DNA of 64,000 nucleotides, taken from assembly GCF_019803445.1 (NCBI RefSeq), contig NZ_CP081844.1:124001-188000 (forward strand). The letters are read 5' to 3'. A program made the translations under genes and the position numbers. The DNA is from Caenibius sp. WL (GTDB lineage: Bacteria; Pseudomonadota; Alphaproteobacteria; Sphingomonadales; Sphingomonadaceae). The notes under the pieces are model-generated. The model did not search any database and was not told where the DNA came from. It saw only the letters and a list, made by a program, of their open reading frames with translations. Within the stretch, counting starts at the first letter, position 1. Each line of letters begins with the position of its first letter. Shown here piece after piece: positions 17,520-26,307 of this stretch.

Positions 17520-17920
17520 GGTTCAATCCTTTCCTCTTATAAGCGGAGCCGGCTCTGCCCCGATGCGACACATGCTGCGGGACCGCTGTCGCCGTCGATG
17601 ATTTTCACAGATGCCCGCGCATCGCCAGAAAAAGGATGGACAATGTTCCATGATCTCCCCGCTCGTTGGCATCCCCTTGCAGCCAGCGAATCGGCCGGGG
17701 GCGCTTCTCTCTCTGGTCGGGAGGTTATGGTTCGGGGTCCCATGCCTCATCCTCCATCAGGACTATGCGCAATGTCGCAATAATTGATAAGAAGGCTGAC
17801 AAAATGGCTGGGATATTCCCGATATCCAGCCGAAAAATAACAAAAGGCCGCACCGCCGGGCAAAGAGTGAGTTATAAATATCTCACCCCACCCGCGATGG
17901 AAGCAGAAAGGTGGAGAAGG
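17520..17920. promoter_or_regulatory. Divergent control region with two palindromes (alcohol dehydrogenase/sulfatase operon and LuxR-type regulator)
   Basis: About 400 bases without a gene. Two inverted repeats stand out. At 17806-17831, GGCTGG-ATAT pairs with ATAT-CCAGCC with one extra base in the left arm. At 17867-17886, GTGAG / CTCAC flank a 10-base AT-rich centre containing TATAAAT, a possible -10 element. These are natural candidates for binding by the regulator encoded at 17921-19501. An open frame extends leftward from the regulator to 17666, but it has no ribosome site and crosses both palindromes. Confidence 0.45.
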
Positions 17921-19501
17921 ATGGGGCAGACTTTCTGCATTAACGCAGATGACCGTGCGCGCTTGCTCGAACTGGCGCGAACGGCCCACACGCAAACGCT
18001 GGCGCAGCGGTGCCATATCGTGCTTGCCTCCGCCACGGCGGGCCGATCCGCCAGCATGATCGCCAGGGAGTTCGGCACCACGCCCGCCACTGTCAGGCGC
18101 TGGCAACACCGTTTCCTCACCGGCGGGCCGGACGGGTTGACCGACACCTGCCGCCCGGGCGCACCCCGGCAGATCGGCGCGGAGCAGCGCAGCGCGATTC
18201 TGGCGCTTCATGCCGGGGGGCTGAATTCCCGCGCCATCGCCGCCGAAACCGGGGCCAGCCAGAGTTCGGTTTCCCGGATCATCCGCGAAGCCTGCGGCAC
18301 CGATGCGCGGCCGCCCCGCTCGCCGATACCCGTGGAGAAAGTGGTCGAACGACTGACTGTCACTCTGTTCGAAAGCCTGGCGGACGAAACCCCGCTCAGC
18401 CGCTTTCTCGATGCCGTCGAAGCGGCCACCGGGGCCGATTACAGCATCATGATGATTTTCACCAAGGACAAGAGGCAGCCATCGCTGATCCTGTCCAAAG
18501 GTCAGCCGCTCGAAGGCTCGGCGGACTATATCGCCCGCCATTACGATCAGGAACTGCTCGACGGTCTGCCCGAAGGCACGGTGACGACGGTCAGCGACAG
18601 GCTGACCCGCGATGAACTGCGCCGCACCGCGCTGTATCGCGAATATCTTGTCCAGTATGGCGTGGGATACATTCTCGGGATCGATATCGGCTCCGTCCGG
18701 GGGATTTCGGGCAAGTTCCGACTGGCCCGGCTCGAAACGGGCGCCGATTTCGGCGCGCGCGAACGGGCGATCTGTCAGGGCCTCGTCCCCTACCTGCGCG
18801 CCGCGTTGCAGCTTTTCGTCCAGCGGATCGACATGGAAGCGGAGAAGGAAGCGCTTGCGCTTACCGTCTCCGGCATGTCGGTAGGCAGCATCCTCGTCGA
18901 TTCCGATGGCCTCATCCTCGAAGCCAATCCCCCTGCGCAGGCCCTTCTCAAGCAGCGGGACGGACTGTTCGCCACCAGCGCGGGAAAGCTTGCCCTGCAC
19001 AGCGCCGGCCAGTCCCGCGAATTGCACGACCTGATCCGCCGCAATGCCGCCGCCGCGATCGATCCAGCCGCGCCGGGCGCGCCCCGCGCGATGCCGGTCA
19101 ACCGGCCGTCCGGCAGGGACAGCATCGGCCTGCTGGTCCGCCCGGCGCGCGGCAGCAGCCACAATCCGCTGGCCATCCGCCCCACCGCGCTGGTCCATCT
19201 GGTCGATCCGGCCCAACCGCGCATGACCATGATAAACGCCCTGATGGAACTGTTCGGCCTGACCCCGGCGGAAGCGCGAGTGGCGCTTTCGCTGGCCAAT
19301 GGGCATTCCATCGGGGAAACAGCGCGCAATGCGGCGACCAGCCGCAACACCGTGCGTTCGCAAGTCCGCTCGATCTTTTCCAAAATGGGAATCAACCGCC
19401 AGTCGCAATTGATCCGGACCGCGCTGATCAGCGTGGCGCTGTTTTCGCTGCCCGGCGATGGCCAGCCGGCAGCATCAGCGGCAACCGCGATGCGGGAGTG
19501 A
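17921..19501 (+). CDS. LuxR-type regulator with an N-terminal transposase-like helix-turn-helix
   Basis: A 526-residue protein with an unusual order of domains. Residues about 15-125 contain two helix-turn-helix units of the kind found at the start of IS630-type transposases (LAQRC...GRSASMIAREFGTTPATVRRWQHRF...GGPDGLTD, then LNSRAIAAETGASQSSVSRI). Residues about 140-330 look like a GAF/PAS-type sensory region; a second PAS-like segment (GSILVDSDGLILEANPPAQALL) follows. The C-terminus (442-500) is a LuxR/GerE helix-turn-helix. There is no receiver domain or transposase DDE core. Start 17921 has GGAG four bases upstream; ATG 17897 lacks a site. It is probably the local activator for the sulfatase/dehydrogenase operon. 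Confidence 0.78.
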   Translation: MGQTFCINADDRARLLELARTAHTQTLAQRCHIVLASATAGRSASMIAREFGTTPATVRRWQHRFLTGGPDGLTDTCRPGAPRQIGAEQRSAILALHAGGLNSRAIAAETGASQSSVSRIIREACGTDARPPRSPIPVEKVVERLTVTLFESLADETPLSRFLDAVEAATGADYSIMMIFTKDKRQPSLILSKGQPLEGSADYIARHYDQELLDGLPEGTVTTVSDRLTRDELRRTALYREYLVQYGVGYILGIDIGSVRGISGKFRLARLETGADFGARERAICQGLVPYLRAALQLFVQRIDMEAEKEALALTVSGMSVGSILVDSDGLILEANPPAQALLKQRDGLFATSAGKLALHSAGQSRELHDLIRRNAAAAIDPAAPGAPRAMPVNRPSGRDSIGLLVRPARGSSHNPLAIRPTALVHLVDPAQPRMTMINALMELFGLTPAEARVALSLANGHSIGETARNAATSRNTVRSQVRSIFSKMGINRQSQLIRTALISVALFSLPGDGQPAASAATAMRE

Positions 19502-19512
19502 TACGGGATGGC

Positions 19513-19544
19513 GGCGGGGGCGGCGCATCGGCACCGCCCCCGCC
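19513..19544. terminator. Bidirectional terminator between the regulator and ThDP enzyme genes
   Basis: Perfect 11-base GC stem (GGCGGGGGCGG and complement) around a 10-base loop in the 47-base gap between convergent genes. No U tract. Confidence 0.6.
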
Positions 19545-19548
19545 GATC

Positions 19549-21159
19549 CTACATCGCCAGCGGGGCCATTGCGCTGATATCGATTTCGATCAGGTTCGGT
19601 CCGGCCATGGCCATCGCTTCGGCAAAGGCTTCCTCAAACGCCTGCGCCGTTGCCACACGCCGTGACGGCAAGCCCATCGCCTGCCCGAGCGCGGCGAAAT
19701 CGGGCGTGTGCAATTCCACCCCGACATGCGGCGTGCCATAGGCCGTCTGAAGGAATTTGAGGCTGCCATAGCCTTGATTGTTGAACACCAGCAGCGTGAG
19801 CGGGGCCTTGTTTTCCACCGCCGTGGCCAGTTCTCCAAGATTGAGCATCACCCCGCCATCGCCATGGATCGCGATAGTGCGGCGGTCCGAACCGATCGCC
19901 GCGCCCAGCGCCAGCGGCAGCGCCGGCCCGATGGCCAGGCTGGTGGCATAAGTGAACTGGCGCGGCTGGCGAACCGGCAGGCGCAGATTGCCCCAGGTGG
20001 TCCCCGCCATGGTCGCATCGCACACCACGTTGCGATCCGCGGGGGCCAGCCGGTCGATCGCATCGCAGATCTGCTGATGATCGGCCCCGATCCGGCGCAG
20101 CGTATCCTCCGCCAGTTCTTCCCGCACCCGCGCCGCCAGCGCCAGATACTGGCTGTCCACGGTCCCATCACCGATGCGCCGGGCCAGTCCGGCCGCCGCC
20201 AGCTTGGCATCGCCGGTGATGCCGATTTCCGCCGGGTAATTGCGGCCGAGCATGGTGACATCGGCATCGATGTGGATCAGGCGCGGCGGCATCGGGATCG
20301 ACCAGAACCAAGTGGCGACCGCCTGGAACCGTGTGCCGATGGCCAGAACCAGATCGCTCTGCCCGATCAGTTCGCGAAATGCGGGATAGTGCGTCTGGCT
20401 GCCGACGAACAGCGGATCGTCCGTCGCCACCACCCCGCGCCCGTTGAGCGAGCTGACCACGGGCGCGCCCAGTTTGGCGGCCAGTTCGCGCACTTCGGCC
20501 ACTGCATCGGCGGTCACGCAGCCACCACCCAGCCACAGCAGTGGCCGCCGGGCGCCTGCGATCAAGGCCTCCGCCTTGTCCAGCAATGCGTCATCGGGCG
20601 CCAGCCGTTCGGGCAGGACACCGGGCACCTGCGCCGCCGGGGCCGGGGCGGAGAGGAGATCGGTGGGGATTTCCACCGCACCCGGCTGAGGCCGCCCGGT
20701 GAGGATATCGGCCGCGACCGACAGGATCGTATCGGTGATCCGTTCGGGATGCATCACGCATTCGGCCCGGCGCGTGACGCTGCGCAGCATGGCCAGTTGC
20801 CCGTCCGCATCATGGATGAAACCGCGCCCGCGCCCCAGATGCACGCGGTCGACCTGAGTGGTAAGCAGCAGCACCGGCGAAGAGGCGAAGCCCGCTTCGT
20901 AGAGCCCGTTCACCGCATTGGCGGTGCCCGGCCCGGTGCTGGTGATCGCAACACCCAGCCGGCCGGTGGCCCGGGCATAGCCATCAGCCGCATGCACCGC
21001 GCCCCCTTCATGGCGCGAGGCGACCATGCGGATGCCGCCATGCCGCGCCAGCGCGTCATAAAGCGCCAGATTGTGCTGGCTGGGGATACCGAACACCACA
21101 TCCACGCCCAGCGCTTCCAGCGCCACGCACACGGCATCGCCGCCATTTCGTATCGTCAT
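19549..21159 (-). CDS. Thiamine diphosphate-dependent enzyme (acetolactate synthase large-subunit family)
   Basis: A 536-residue ThDP enzyme with the three-domain layout of acetolactate synthase, benzoylformate decarboxylase and benzaldehyde lyase. The cofactor-activating glutamate is E51 (SRHEGGA). The ThDP motif runs from GDG (433-435) to NNQGYG about 25 residues later. The central domain (about 190-330) is intact but its FAD-binding status cannot be told. It lies 21 bases downstream of the amidohydrolase at 21181-22884 and is surely co-transcribed, so it is more likely catabolic (2-oxoacid decarboxylation or C-C ligation) than the biosynthetic IlvB; no small subunit gene is nearby. Confidence 0.82.
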   Translation of the reverse strand: MTIRNGGDAVCVALEALGVDVVFGIPSQHNLALYDALARHGGIRMVASRHEGGAVHAADGYARATGRLGVAITSTGPGTANAVNGLYEAGFASSPVLLLTTQVDRVHLGRGRGFIHDADGQLAMLRSVTRRAECVMHPERITDTILSVAADILTGRPQPGAVEIPTDLLSAPAPAAQVPGVLPERLAPDDALLDKAEALIAGARRPLLWLGGGCVTADAVAEVRELAAKLGAPVVSSLNGRGVVATDDPLFVGSQTHYPAFRELIGQSDLVLAIGTRFQAVATWFWSIPMPPRLIHIDADVTMLGRNYPAEIGITGDAKLAAAGLARRIGDGTVDSQYLALAARVREELAEDTLRRIGADHQQICDAIDRLAPADRNVVCDATMAGTTWGNLRLPVRQPRQFTYATSLAIGPALPLALGAAIGSDRRTIAIHGDGGVMLNLGELATAVENKAPLTLLVFNNQGYGSLKFLQTAYGTPHVGVELHTPDFAALGQAMGLPSRRVATAQAFEEAFAEAMAMAGPNLIEIDISAMAPLAM

Positions 21160-21180
21160 CGCAAATTCCTTGTTGAATGG

Positions 21181-22884
21181 TCAGTGGGCGGCCCGGATCA
21201 CCCGCCCCGGCAATTGCCCGGTGGGCACGCCATCGCGCTGGATCGGGACACCGCCGACCAGTGTGGCCACGAACCCGTCCGCCCCTTGCGCCAGGCGCCG
21301 GCCGCCTGCGGGCAGATCGTGCAGCACCGATGGCTGATGCAGCGCCAGCCGATCGAGATCGATCACGTTGACATCCGCCTTGAGACCGGGCGCCAGCACC
21401 CCGCGATCGTGCAGACCGGCGGCATAGGCCGGTGTGCGGGACAGGGCGTCGATCACCCAGGGCAACGGCAGGCGGCCATGGTCCCGGTCGCGCACCCAAT
21501 GGGTAAGCATGAACGTGGGAAAGCTGGCATCGCAGATCATGCCATAATGCGCCCCGCCATCGCCCAGGCCCAGCACGGTGTTGTCGTTCAGCATCATTTC
21601 GCGAATGGGATCGAGCGTGCCCTGCCCATAATTGCCGACCGCGACATAAAGCATCGCCCGCCCATCGTCCTCCAGCAGCAGATCGTATGCCAGTTCGTGC
21701 GGGGACACGCCTTGCGCCGCCGCCCGCGCGGCGATGCTGTCCTGCGCGCGCGGTTCATAATCGGGCCGGGGCCCCATTACGAACATGCGGGCGAAATCGG
21801 TGCTCATCGCCTGAAGCGGCGTCATCCCCCCGGTCGATTCCTCGGCCAGGATCGCGGCGCGCAACTGCGGATCGCGCAGGGCGGCGATGCGCCCCGGCAG
21901 ATCGCGCGGCAGCGCCTTGTAGCTGGGCCGATCCATGAACGGATTGGCGGAAAGATCGTGGCCGATGAGAATACCGATCGGGCGCGGGAACACTTGCGCA
22001 CGGATGGTCTGCCCTTCGGCATTGGCGGTATCGACAATCGCCAGCGCATCGCGCCAATCGTCCGGATTGGTCGCCCCCTGCCCCAGCGTGAACATCGTCA
22101 TACAGCCGGTGGTGCCCACCACCCGGCGCACCACCGCCAGTTCTTCGGTCCAGGTGCTGTGCGGGGTGTCGAGCACGATCTGGAACACGCCCTTGGGCCC
22201 CATCGCTTCCACCAGCAGGCGCAGTTCGTTTTCCGCCACGTCGAAGCTGGGGATCATCGCCCCATCATGCGTGCGGTGGATGAACTGGCGGGACGTGGCA
22301 AAGCCCAGTGCACCCGCGCGCATCGCTTCGCGCACCAGGTCCTGCATCCGTGCCAGATCTTCCGCCGTGGCCGGTTCGCGCGCCGCGCCGCGCGGCCCCA
22401 TCACAAACACGCGCAATGCCGAATGCGGAATATAAGCGGCGACATCGATATCCCGCCGCCGCCGTTCCAGCGCATCGAGATAGTCGGGGAAGCTTTCCCA
22501 GTCCCATGTCAGCCCATCGGCCATCACGACTTCGGGAATGTCTTCCACCCCCTCCATCACGCCGATCAGCCGCTCCCGGTCCTCGGCCCGGCAGGGGGCA
22601 AAGCCGACTCCGCAATTGCCCAGCACCGCCGTCGTCACCCCATGTTGCGACGACGGGATCAGCTGGTCGGACCAGATCGCCTGTCCATCGTAATGGGTGT
22701 GCAGATCGACGAAGCCGGGCGTGACGATACACCCGTGCGCATCGATCACTTCCGCATCGGGCGCGGTGATGGCGCCGATGGCGGCGATCCGTCCGCCCTG
22801 CAGCAGGATATCGGCCGCGAAGGGTTCCGCCCCCGTCCCGTCGCAGATCAGTCCGCCACGAATGACAATCCCGGCATCAGCCAT
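21181..22884 (-). CDS. N-acyl-D-amino-acid deacylase-like amidohydrolase
   Basis: A 567-residue member of the D-aminoacylase branch (amidohydrolase 3 type). Metal ligands H62 and H64 (DLHTHYDG) and C91 (GNCG) are clear; later histidines include the [18 protein letters not shown] region ([13 protein letters not shown]) and the [12 protein letters not shown] loop carrying the catalytic aspartate. It should open an amide or cyclic amide in the cytoplasm. The start at 22884 has GGGAG five bases upstream; the frame remains open to 23064 without support. Co-transcribed with the ThDP enzyme downstream. Its N-terminus resembles the partial gene at the left edge more than the third paralogue at 27289-29028. 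Confidence 0.88.
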   Translation of the reverse strand: MADAGIVIRGGLICDGTGAEPFAADILLQGGRIAAIGAITAPDAEVIDAHGCIVTPGFVDLHTHYDGQAIWSDQLIPSSQHGVTTAVLGNCGVGFAPCRAEDRERLIGVMEGVEDIPEVVMADGLTWDWESFPDYLDALERRRRDIDVAAYIPHSALRVFVMGPRGAAREPATAEDLARMQDLVREAMRAGALGFATSRQFIHRTHDGAMIPSFDVAENELRLLVEAMGPKGVFQIVLDTPHSTWTEELAVVRRVVGTTGCMTMFTLGQGATNPDDWRDALAIVDTANAEGQTIRAQVFPRPIGILIGHDLSANPFMDRPSYKALPRDLPGRIAALRDPQLRAAILAEESTGGMTPLQAMSTDFARMFVMGPRPDYEPRAQDSIAARAAAQGVSPHELAYDLLLEDDGRAMLYVAVGNYGQGTLDPIREMMLNDNTVLGLGDGGAHYGMICDASFPTFMLTHWVRDRDHGRLPLPWVIDALSRTPAYAAGLHDRGVLAPGLKADVNVIDLDRLALHQPSVLHDLPAGGRRLAQGADGFVATLVGGVPIQRDGVPTGQLPGRVIRAAH

Positions 22885-23139
22885 GCTTTCTCCCATGTTT
22901 TCTTGGGATACAATGTGCAGCGGGCGGGCGTTGCCGTCATCATCCATTTGCATGAAAGCGCAGGAGCCTGCCCGCATCGGGCGGGCACAGCGCCCTGTCC
23001 CGGCGGAATATCGCAGCTGATACTCGCGCGCGAACCGGCGCACGGCGCGAGAAGGCACTTGCACGGCCCCCTTTCTTTAGTACTGTATGGTCTCGTACAA
23101 GGAATGACCGGCGCCAGTGCCGAAAAGGGGGCGATGACC

Positions 23140-25440
23140 ATGAAACGAAATCCTGTCCGCAACGCGGCGGTGTGGCTGACGCTGGCCGCATCCGCAGGTG
23201 CGATGGCCATCGGCGCGGCCCCTGCCGTGGCGCAGAACGCCCCGGCGCAGCCGCCGGTGGAATACCAGCGCCATGCCCCCAAGGGCGCCCCCAATGTCGT
23301 GCTGGTGATGCTGGACGATGTCGGTTTCGGCGCGGCTTCCACATTCGGCGGCCCGGCACTGACGCCGACGCTGGACCAGCTGGCGCGCGAAGGGCTGCGC
23401 TATAACCGGTTCCATACCACGGCGATCTGTTCACCCACCCGCGCTTCGCTGCTGACCGGACGCAACCCGCACGCCACGGGGATCGGTTCGGTGATGAACT
23501 CGGCGGATGCGCGGCCCGGCTATTCCGGGTTCCATGCCAAGGACACGGCAACCATCGCCGAAATCCTGCGCCAGAACGGATACAGCACCGGCGCATTCGG
23601 CAAATGGCACCAGACACCGGATTGGGAAGTTTCGCAAAGCGGCCCGTTCGACCGCTGGCCAACCGGGGAAGGATTCGAGAAATTCTACGGTTTCCAGGGT
23701 GGGGAGACCGACCAGTTCGAACCCACGCTTTATGACGGGACCACCCCGATCATGCGCCCGGCGGGCGACGATTATCATCTGACCGACGATCTGGTGAACC
23801 AGTCGATCAAATGGGTGCGGGCGCAAAAGTCGGTCACGCCCGACAAGCCTTTCTTCCTCTATCTCGCCACGGGCGGGATTCATGCGCCGATCCAGGTGCC
23901 CAAGGCCTATATCGACCGCTATCGCGGCCAGTTCTCGCAGGGCTGGGACAAGATGCGCGAGGAGATCTTCGCCCGGCAGAAGCGGCTTGGCGTGATCCCG
24001 CGCGATACGAAGCTGACGCCCCGCCCCGACGGCCTGCCCGCGTGGGACAGCCTGACACCGGAACAGAAGACCTTCGCCTCGCGCCAGATGGAAGCCTATG
24101 TCGCTTTTCTCGCCCATACGGACGATCAGATCGGCCGGCTGGTCAAGGATTTGAAAGACAGCGGCCAGTTCGACAACACGCTGTTCGTCTATATCGTCGG
24201 CGATAACGGGGCGAGCGCGGAAGGCGGCCTGGGCGGCAGCCTCAACTATATGGGCGCGATTCAGGGCCTGCCCGAACCCGAACAGGTCAAACTCGCCGGG
24301 ATGGACCGGATCGGCGGCGCGGATGCCTATGCCCATGTCAATTCGGCCTGGGCCTGGGCGACCAACGCCCCCTTCCAGTGGACCAAGACGATCGCTTCGC
24401 ATCTGGGCGGCACGCGCAATCCGATGGTCGTCACCTGGCCCAAGCGGATCGCCGACAAGGGCGGGCTGCGCAGCCAGTTCGGCCACGTGAACGACATCGC
24501 CCCCACCATTCTCGAAGCCGCCGGGATCGCGGTGCCGAAAGTGGTGAACGGCATCGCCCAGAAGCCGATGAACGGCACCAGCCTGATGTACAGCTTCGGC
24601 GATCCGAAAGCGCCCGAACGGCACACCACGCAATATTTCGAAGTTTTCGGCAACCGCGCGATCTATCACGATGGCTGGATGGCTTCGGCGTTCCACGACC
24701 GGTTGCCGTGGAACGTGATTTCGAGCGGCAACAAACCCTTCGATCAGGACAAGTGGGAACTCTATGACCTGCGCAAGGATTTCTCGCAGGCGACCGATCT
24801 GGCCGCGACCTATCCGGCGAAGCTCGAAGAACTCAAAGCGCTGTTCCTCAAGGAAGCGGAAGCCAACAATGTGCTGCCGCTGAAAGGCCAGCAACTCGAC
24901 AACGGCGGCCTGCCCGATCTGGCCCGGGGCGTGACCCGCGCGACCTATCACGAAGGCGCGATCAGCGTGCCGGAAAAGGCCGTGCCGCACATGATGAACC
25001 GTTCGTGGTCGCTGCTGTCGGATATCGGCGTGAAGGATGGCACCCGCGGCGTGATCGCCACGATCGGCGGCACGGCGGCGGGCTGGTCGCTCTATCTCGA
25101 TGCCGAACGACGGCCCAGATTCACCTATCGCCTGTTCGAAGTGAAGACGGTCGATCTCAAGGGCGCGCCGCTGGCGCCCGGCGCCAACACGCTGCGCGTC
25201 GATTTCGATTATGATGGTAAAGGCTATGCCAAAGGAGGCAAGCTGACGCTGTCGGTCAACGGCCAGCCGGTGGCGAGCGACACCCTACCCGCATCGCCGC
25301 CGTCGATGTTCTCGATCAACGAGACGTTCGATGTCGGCACCGATACCGGATCGGCAGCGGGCAAATACCCCGTCGATGCGCCGCTCGGCTATGCTTTCGA
25401 ACAGGGCAAGATCGACCAGGTGACGATCGAACTGCGCTGA
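23140..25440 (+). CDS. Secreted type I arylsulfatase (long form), second copy
   Basis: A 766-residue sulfatase closely related to the one at 14097-16439, with the same C-terminal beta domain. The FGly motif is CSPTR (C97-R101), metal aspartates D59 and D60, and GKWHQTPDW and VGDNGASAEGG downstream. A signal peptide ends at about residue 31 (AVAQ). Long blocks are identical to the first copy, for example HLGGTRNPMVVTWPKRI. The start at 23140 is chosen since GGGGG lies eight bases before it; an ATG two codons earlier (23134) is too close to that site. The open frame continues far to the left, to 19708, but that part is an antisense shadow of the ThDP and amidohydrolase genes. It stands alone as a rightward gene. 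Confidence 0.9.
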   Translation: MKRNPVRNAAVWLTLAASAGAMAIGAAPAVAQNAPAQPPVEYQRHAPKGAPNVVLVMLDDVGFGAASTFGGPALTPTLDQLAREGLRYNRFHTTAICSPTRASLLTGRNPHATGIGSVMNSADARPGYSGFHAKDTATIAEILRQNGYSTGAFGKWHQTPDWEVSQSGPFDRWPTGEGFEKFYGFQGGETDQFEPTLYDGTTPIMRPAGDDYHLTDDLVNQSIKWVRAQKSVTPDKPFFLYLATGGIHAPIQVPKAYIDRYRGQFSQGWDKMREEIFARQKRLGVIPRDTKLTPRPDGLPAWDSLTPEQKTFASRQMEAYVAFLAHTDDQIGRLVKDLKDSGQFDNTLFVYIVGDNGASAEGGLGGSLNYMGAIQGLPEPEQVKLAGMDRIGGADAYAHVNSAWAWATNAPFQWTKTIASHLGGTRNPMVVTWPKRIADKGGLRSQFGHVNDIAPTILEAAGIAVPKVVNGIAQKPMNGTSLMYSFGDPKAPERHTTQYFEVFGNRAIYHDGWMASAFHDRLPWNVISSGNKPFDQDKWELYDLRKDFSQATDLAATYPAKLEELKALFLKEAEANNVLPLKGQQLDNGGLPDLARGVTRATYHEGAISVPEKAVPHMMNRSWSLLSDIGVKDGTRGVIATIGGTAAGWSLYLDAERRPRFTYRLFEVKTVDLKGAPLAPGANTLRVDFDYDGKGYAKGGKLTLSVNGQPVASDTLPASPPSMFSINETFDVGTDTGSAAGKYPVDAPLGYAFEQGKIDQVTIELR

Positions 25441-25456
25441 TCGCGGCGCACACAGT

Positions 25457-25483
25457 CTGACCGCCCCACCACGGGGCGGTCAG
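25457..25483. terminator. Terminator between arylsulfatase and glutathione transferase genes
   Basis: Perfect 11-base stem (CTGACCGCCCC and complement) with loop ACCAC, 16 bases after the sulfatase stop and in front of a convergent gene. Confidence 0.65.
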
Positions 25484-25498
25484 CTGCCATCCTGCCTC

Positions 25499-26104
25499 TC
25501 AGGCTAGCCCTTCGGCCTTGAGCGCGGCCTGCACCGCCGGGCGGGCGGCCACACGCGCGCGGAACGCCTCCAGCGCCGCAAAGCCCGACAGGTCGATACC
25601 GACCATGCCGGCCCAGTTGGAGATCACGAAAGCATAGATATCGGCCACGCTGTAGGCGTCGTTCGCCAGCCACTCGCTGGCGGTGAGCGCCTCGTTCATA
25701 TCCACGAAATGCCCGGTCAGCTTGGCACTGACAGCCTGCTTGAACGCATCCGGCGCGCCCGGGTTGAACAGCACGGAAAAGCCCTTGTGCAGTTCGGTGG
25801 CCAGATGGTTCAACCATTCAAGCACGCGATAGCGCGGCAAATCGAGAGCCTGCGGGATCAGTGCGCCGCCGCCCGCCTTGTCCGCCACATATTGCAGCAG
25901 CACCGCGCCTTCGGTCAGCACCTGGCCATCGTCCAGTTCGAGCGCGGGCAGCGCCCCGCGCGGATTGACGGCACGATAATCGCCGCCATCCTCCAACTGC
26001 TTGGTCATGATATCGACCCGGGCCATAGCGAACGGCTGGCCGGTTTCGCGCAGGGCAATATGCACCGCGAGAGAGCATGAGCCGGGGGTCCAGTAAAGTT
26101 TCAT
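25499..26104 (-). CDS. Glutathione S-transferase family protein
   Basis: A 201-residue cytosolic GST. The thioredoxin-like N-terminal domain begins MKLYWTPGSCSLAVH, as in the bacterial beta class, with S10/C10-region glutathione contacts and the conserved NPRGALPALELDDG cis-proline block. The all-alpha C-terminal domain carries ANDAYSVADIYAF, the usual GST N-capping motif. It may conjugate or reduce electrophiles. AGGA lies eight bases before the ATG at 26104. It is separated from the COQ4-like gene by a U-tailed terminator, so it has its own promoter. Confidence 0.9.
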   Translation of the reverse strand: MKLYWTPGSCSLAVHIALRETGQPFAMARVDIMTKQLEDGGDYRAVNPRGALPALELDDGQVLTEGAVLLQYVADKAGGGALIPQALDLPRYRVLEWLNHLATELHKGFSVLFNPGAPDAFKQAVSAKLTGHFVDMNEALTASEWLANDAYSVADIYAFVISNWAGMVGIDLSGFAALEAFRARVAARPAVQAALKAEGLA

Positions 26105-26257
26105 CGGATCGGTCCTGTTTGTTATTGGGGTGTGCACAGCAGGCACGAACGCCGCACATGCCGCAAGGGGGATGTTCACCGCATCCTTACAAAAGCGACA
26201 ACACAGCGGGATATTGCACCTGTGCTGGCCGCTATCTCTCATTACAGGCCAGCAAAA

Positions 26258-26283
26258 GGGGCGCTGCCCTGCGGCAACGCCCC
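26258..26283 (-). terminator. Intrinsic terminator after the COQ4-like gene
   Basis: On the minus strand a GGGGCG...CGCCCC stem with one mismatch and CTGC/GCAG loop region is followed by TTTTGCT. It lies 25 bases past the stop codon of the COQ4-like gene. Confidence 0.6.
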
Positions 26284-26307
26284 CGACGGTTCTTCCAGCG
26301 AAGCGTG

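Noticed and set aside
17666-17920. Upstream extension of the LuxR-type regulator
   Set aside because: Covers two palindromes, has lower GC and an unstructured translation, and lacks a ribosome site; start moved to 17921.
17747-19408. 553-codon leftward frame opposite the LuxR-type regulator
   Set aside because: Shadow composition; the plus strand has clear HTH domains and a ribosome site.
19708-23133. Very long rightward open frame (over 1,100 codons) joined to the front of the second arylsulfatase
   Set aside because: It is antisense to the ThDP and amidohydrolase genes and has the His/Arg/Gly-rich composition of a GC-rich shadow. The sulfatase signal peptide and ribosome site start at 23140.
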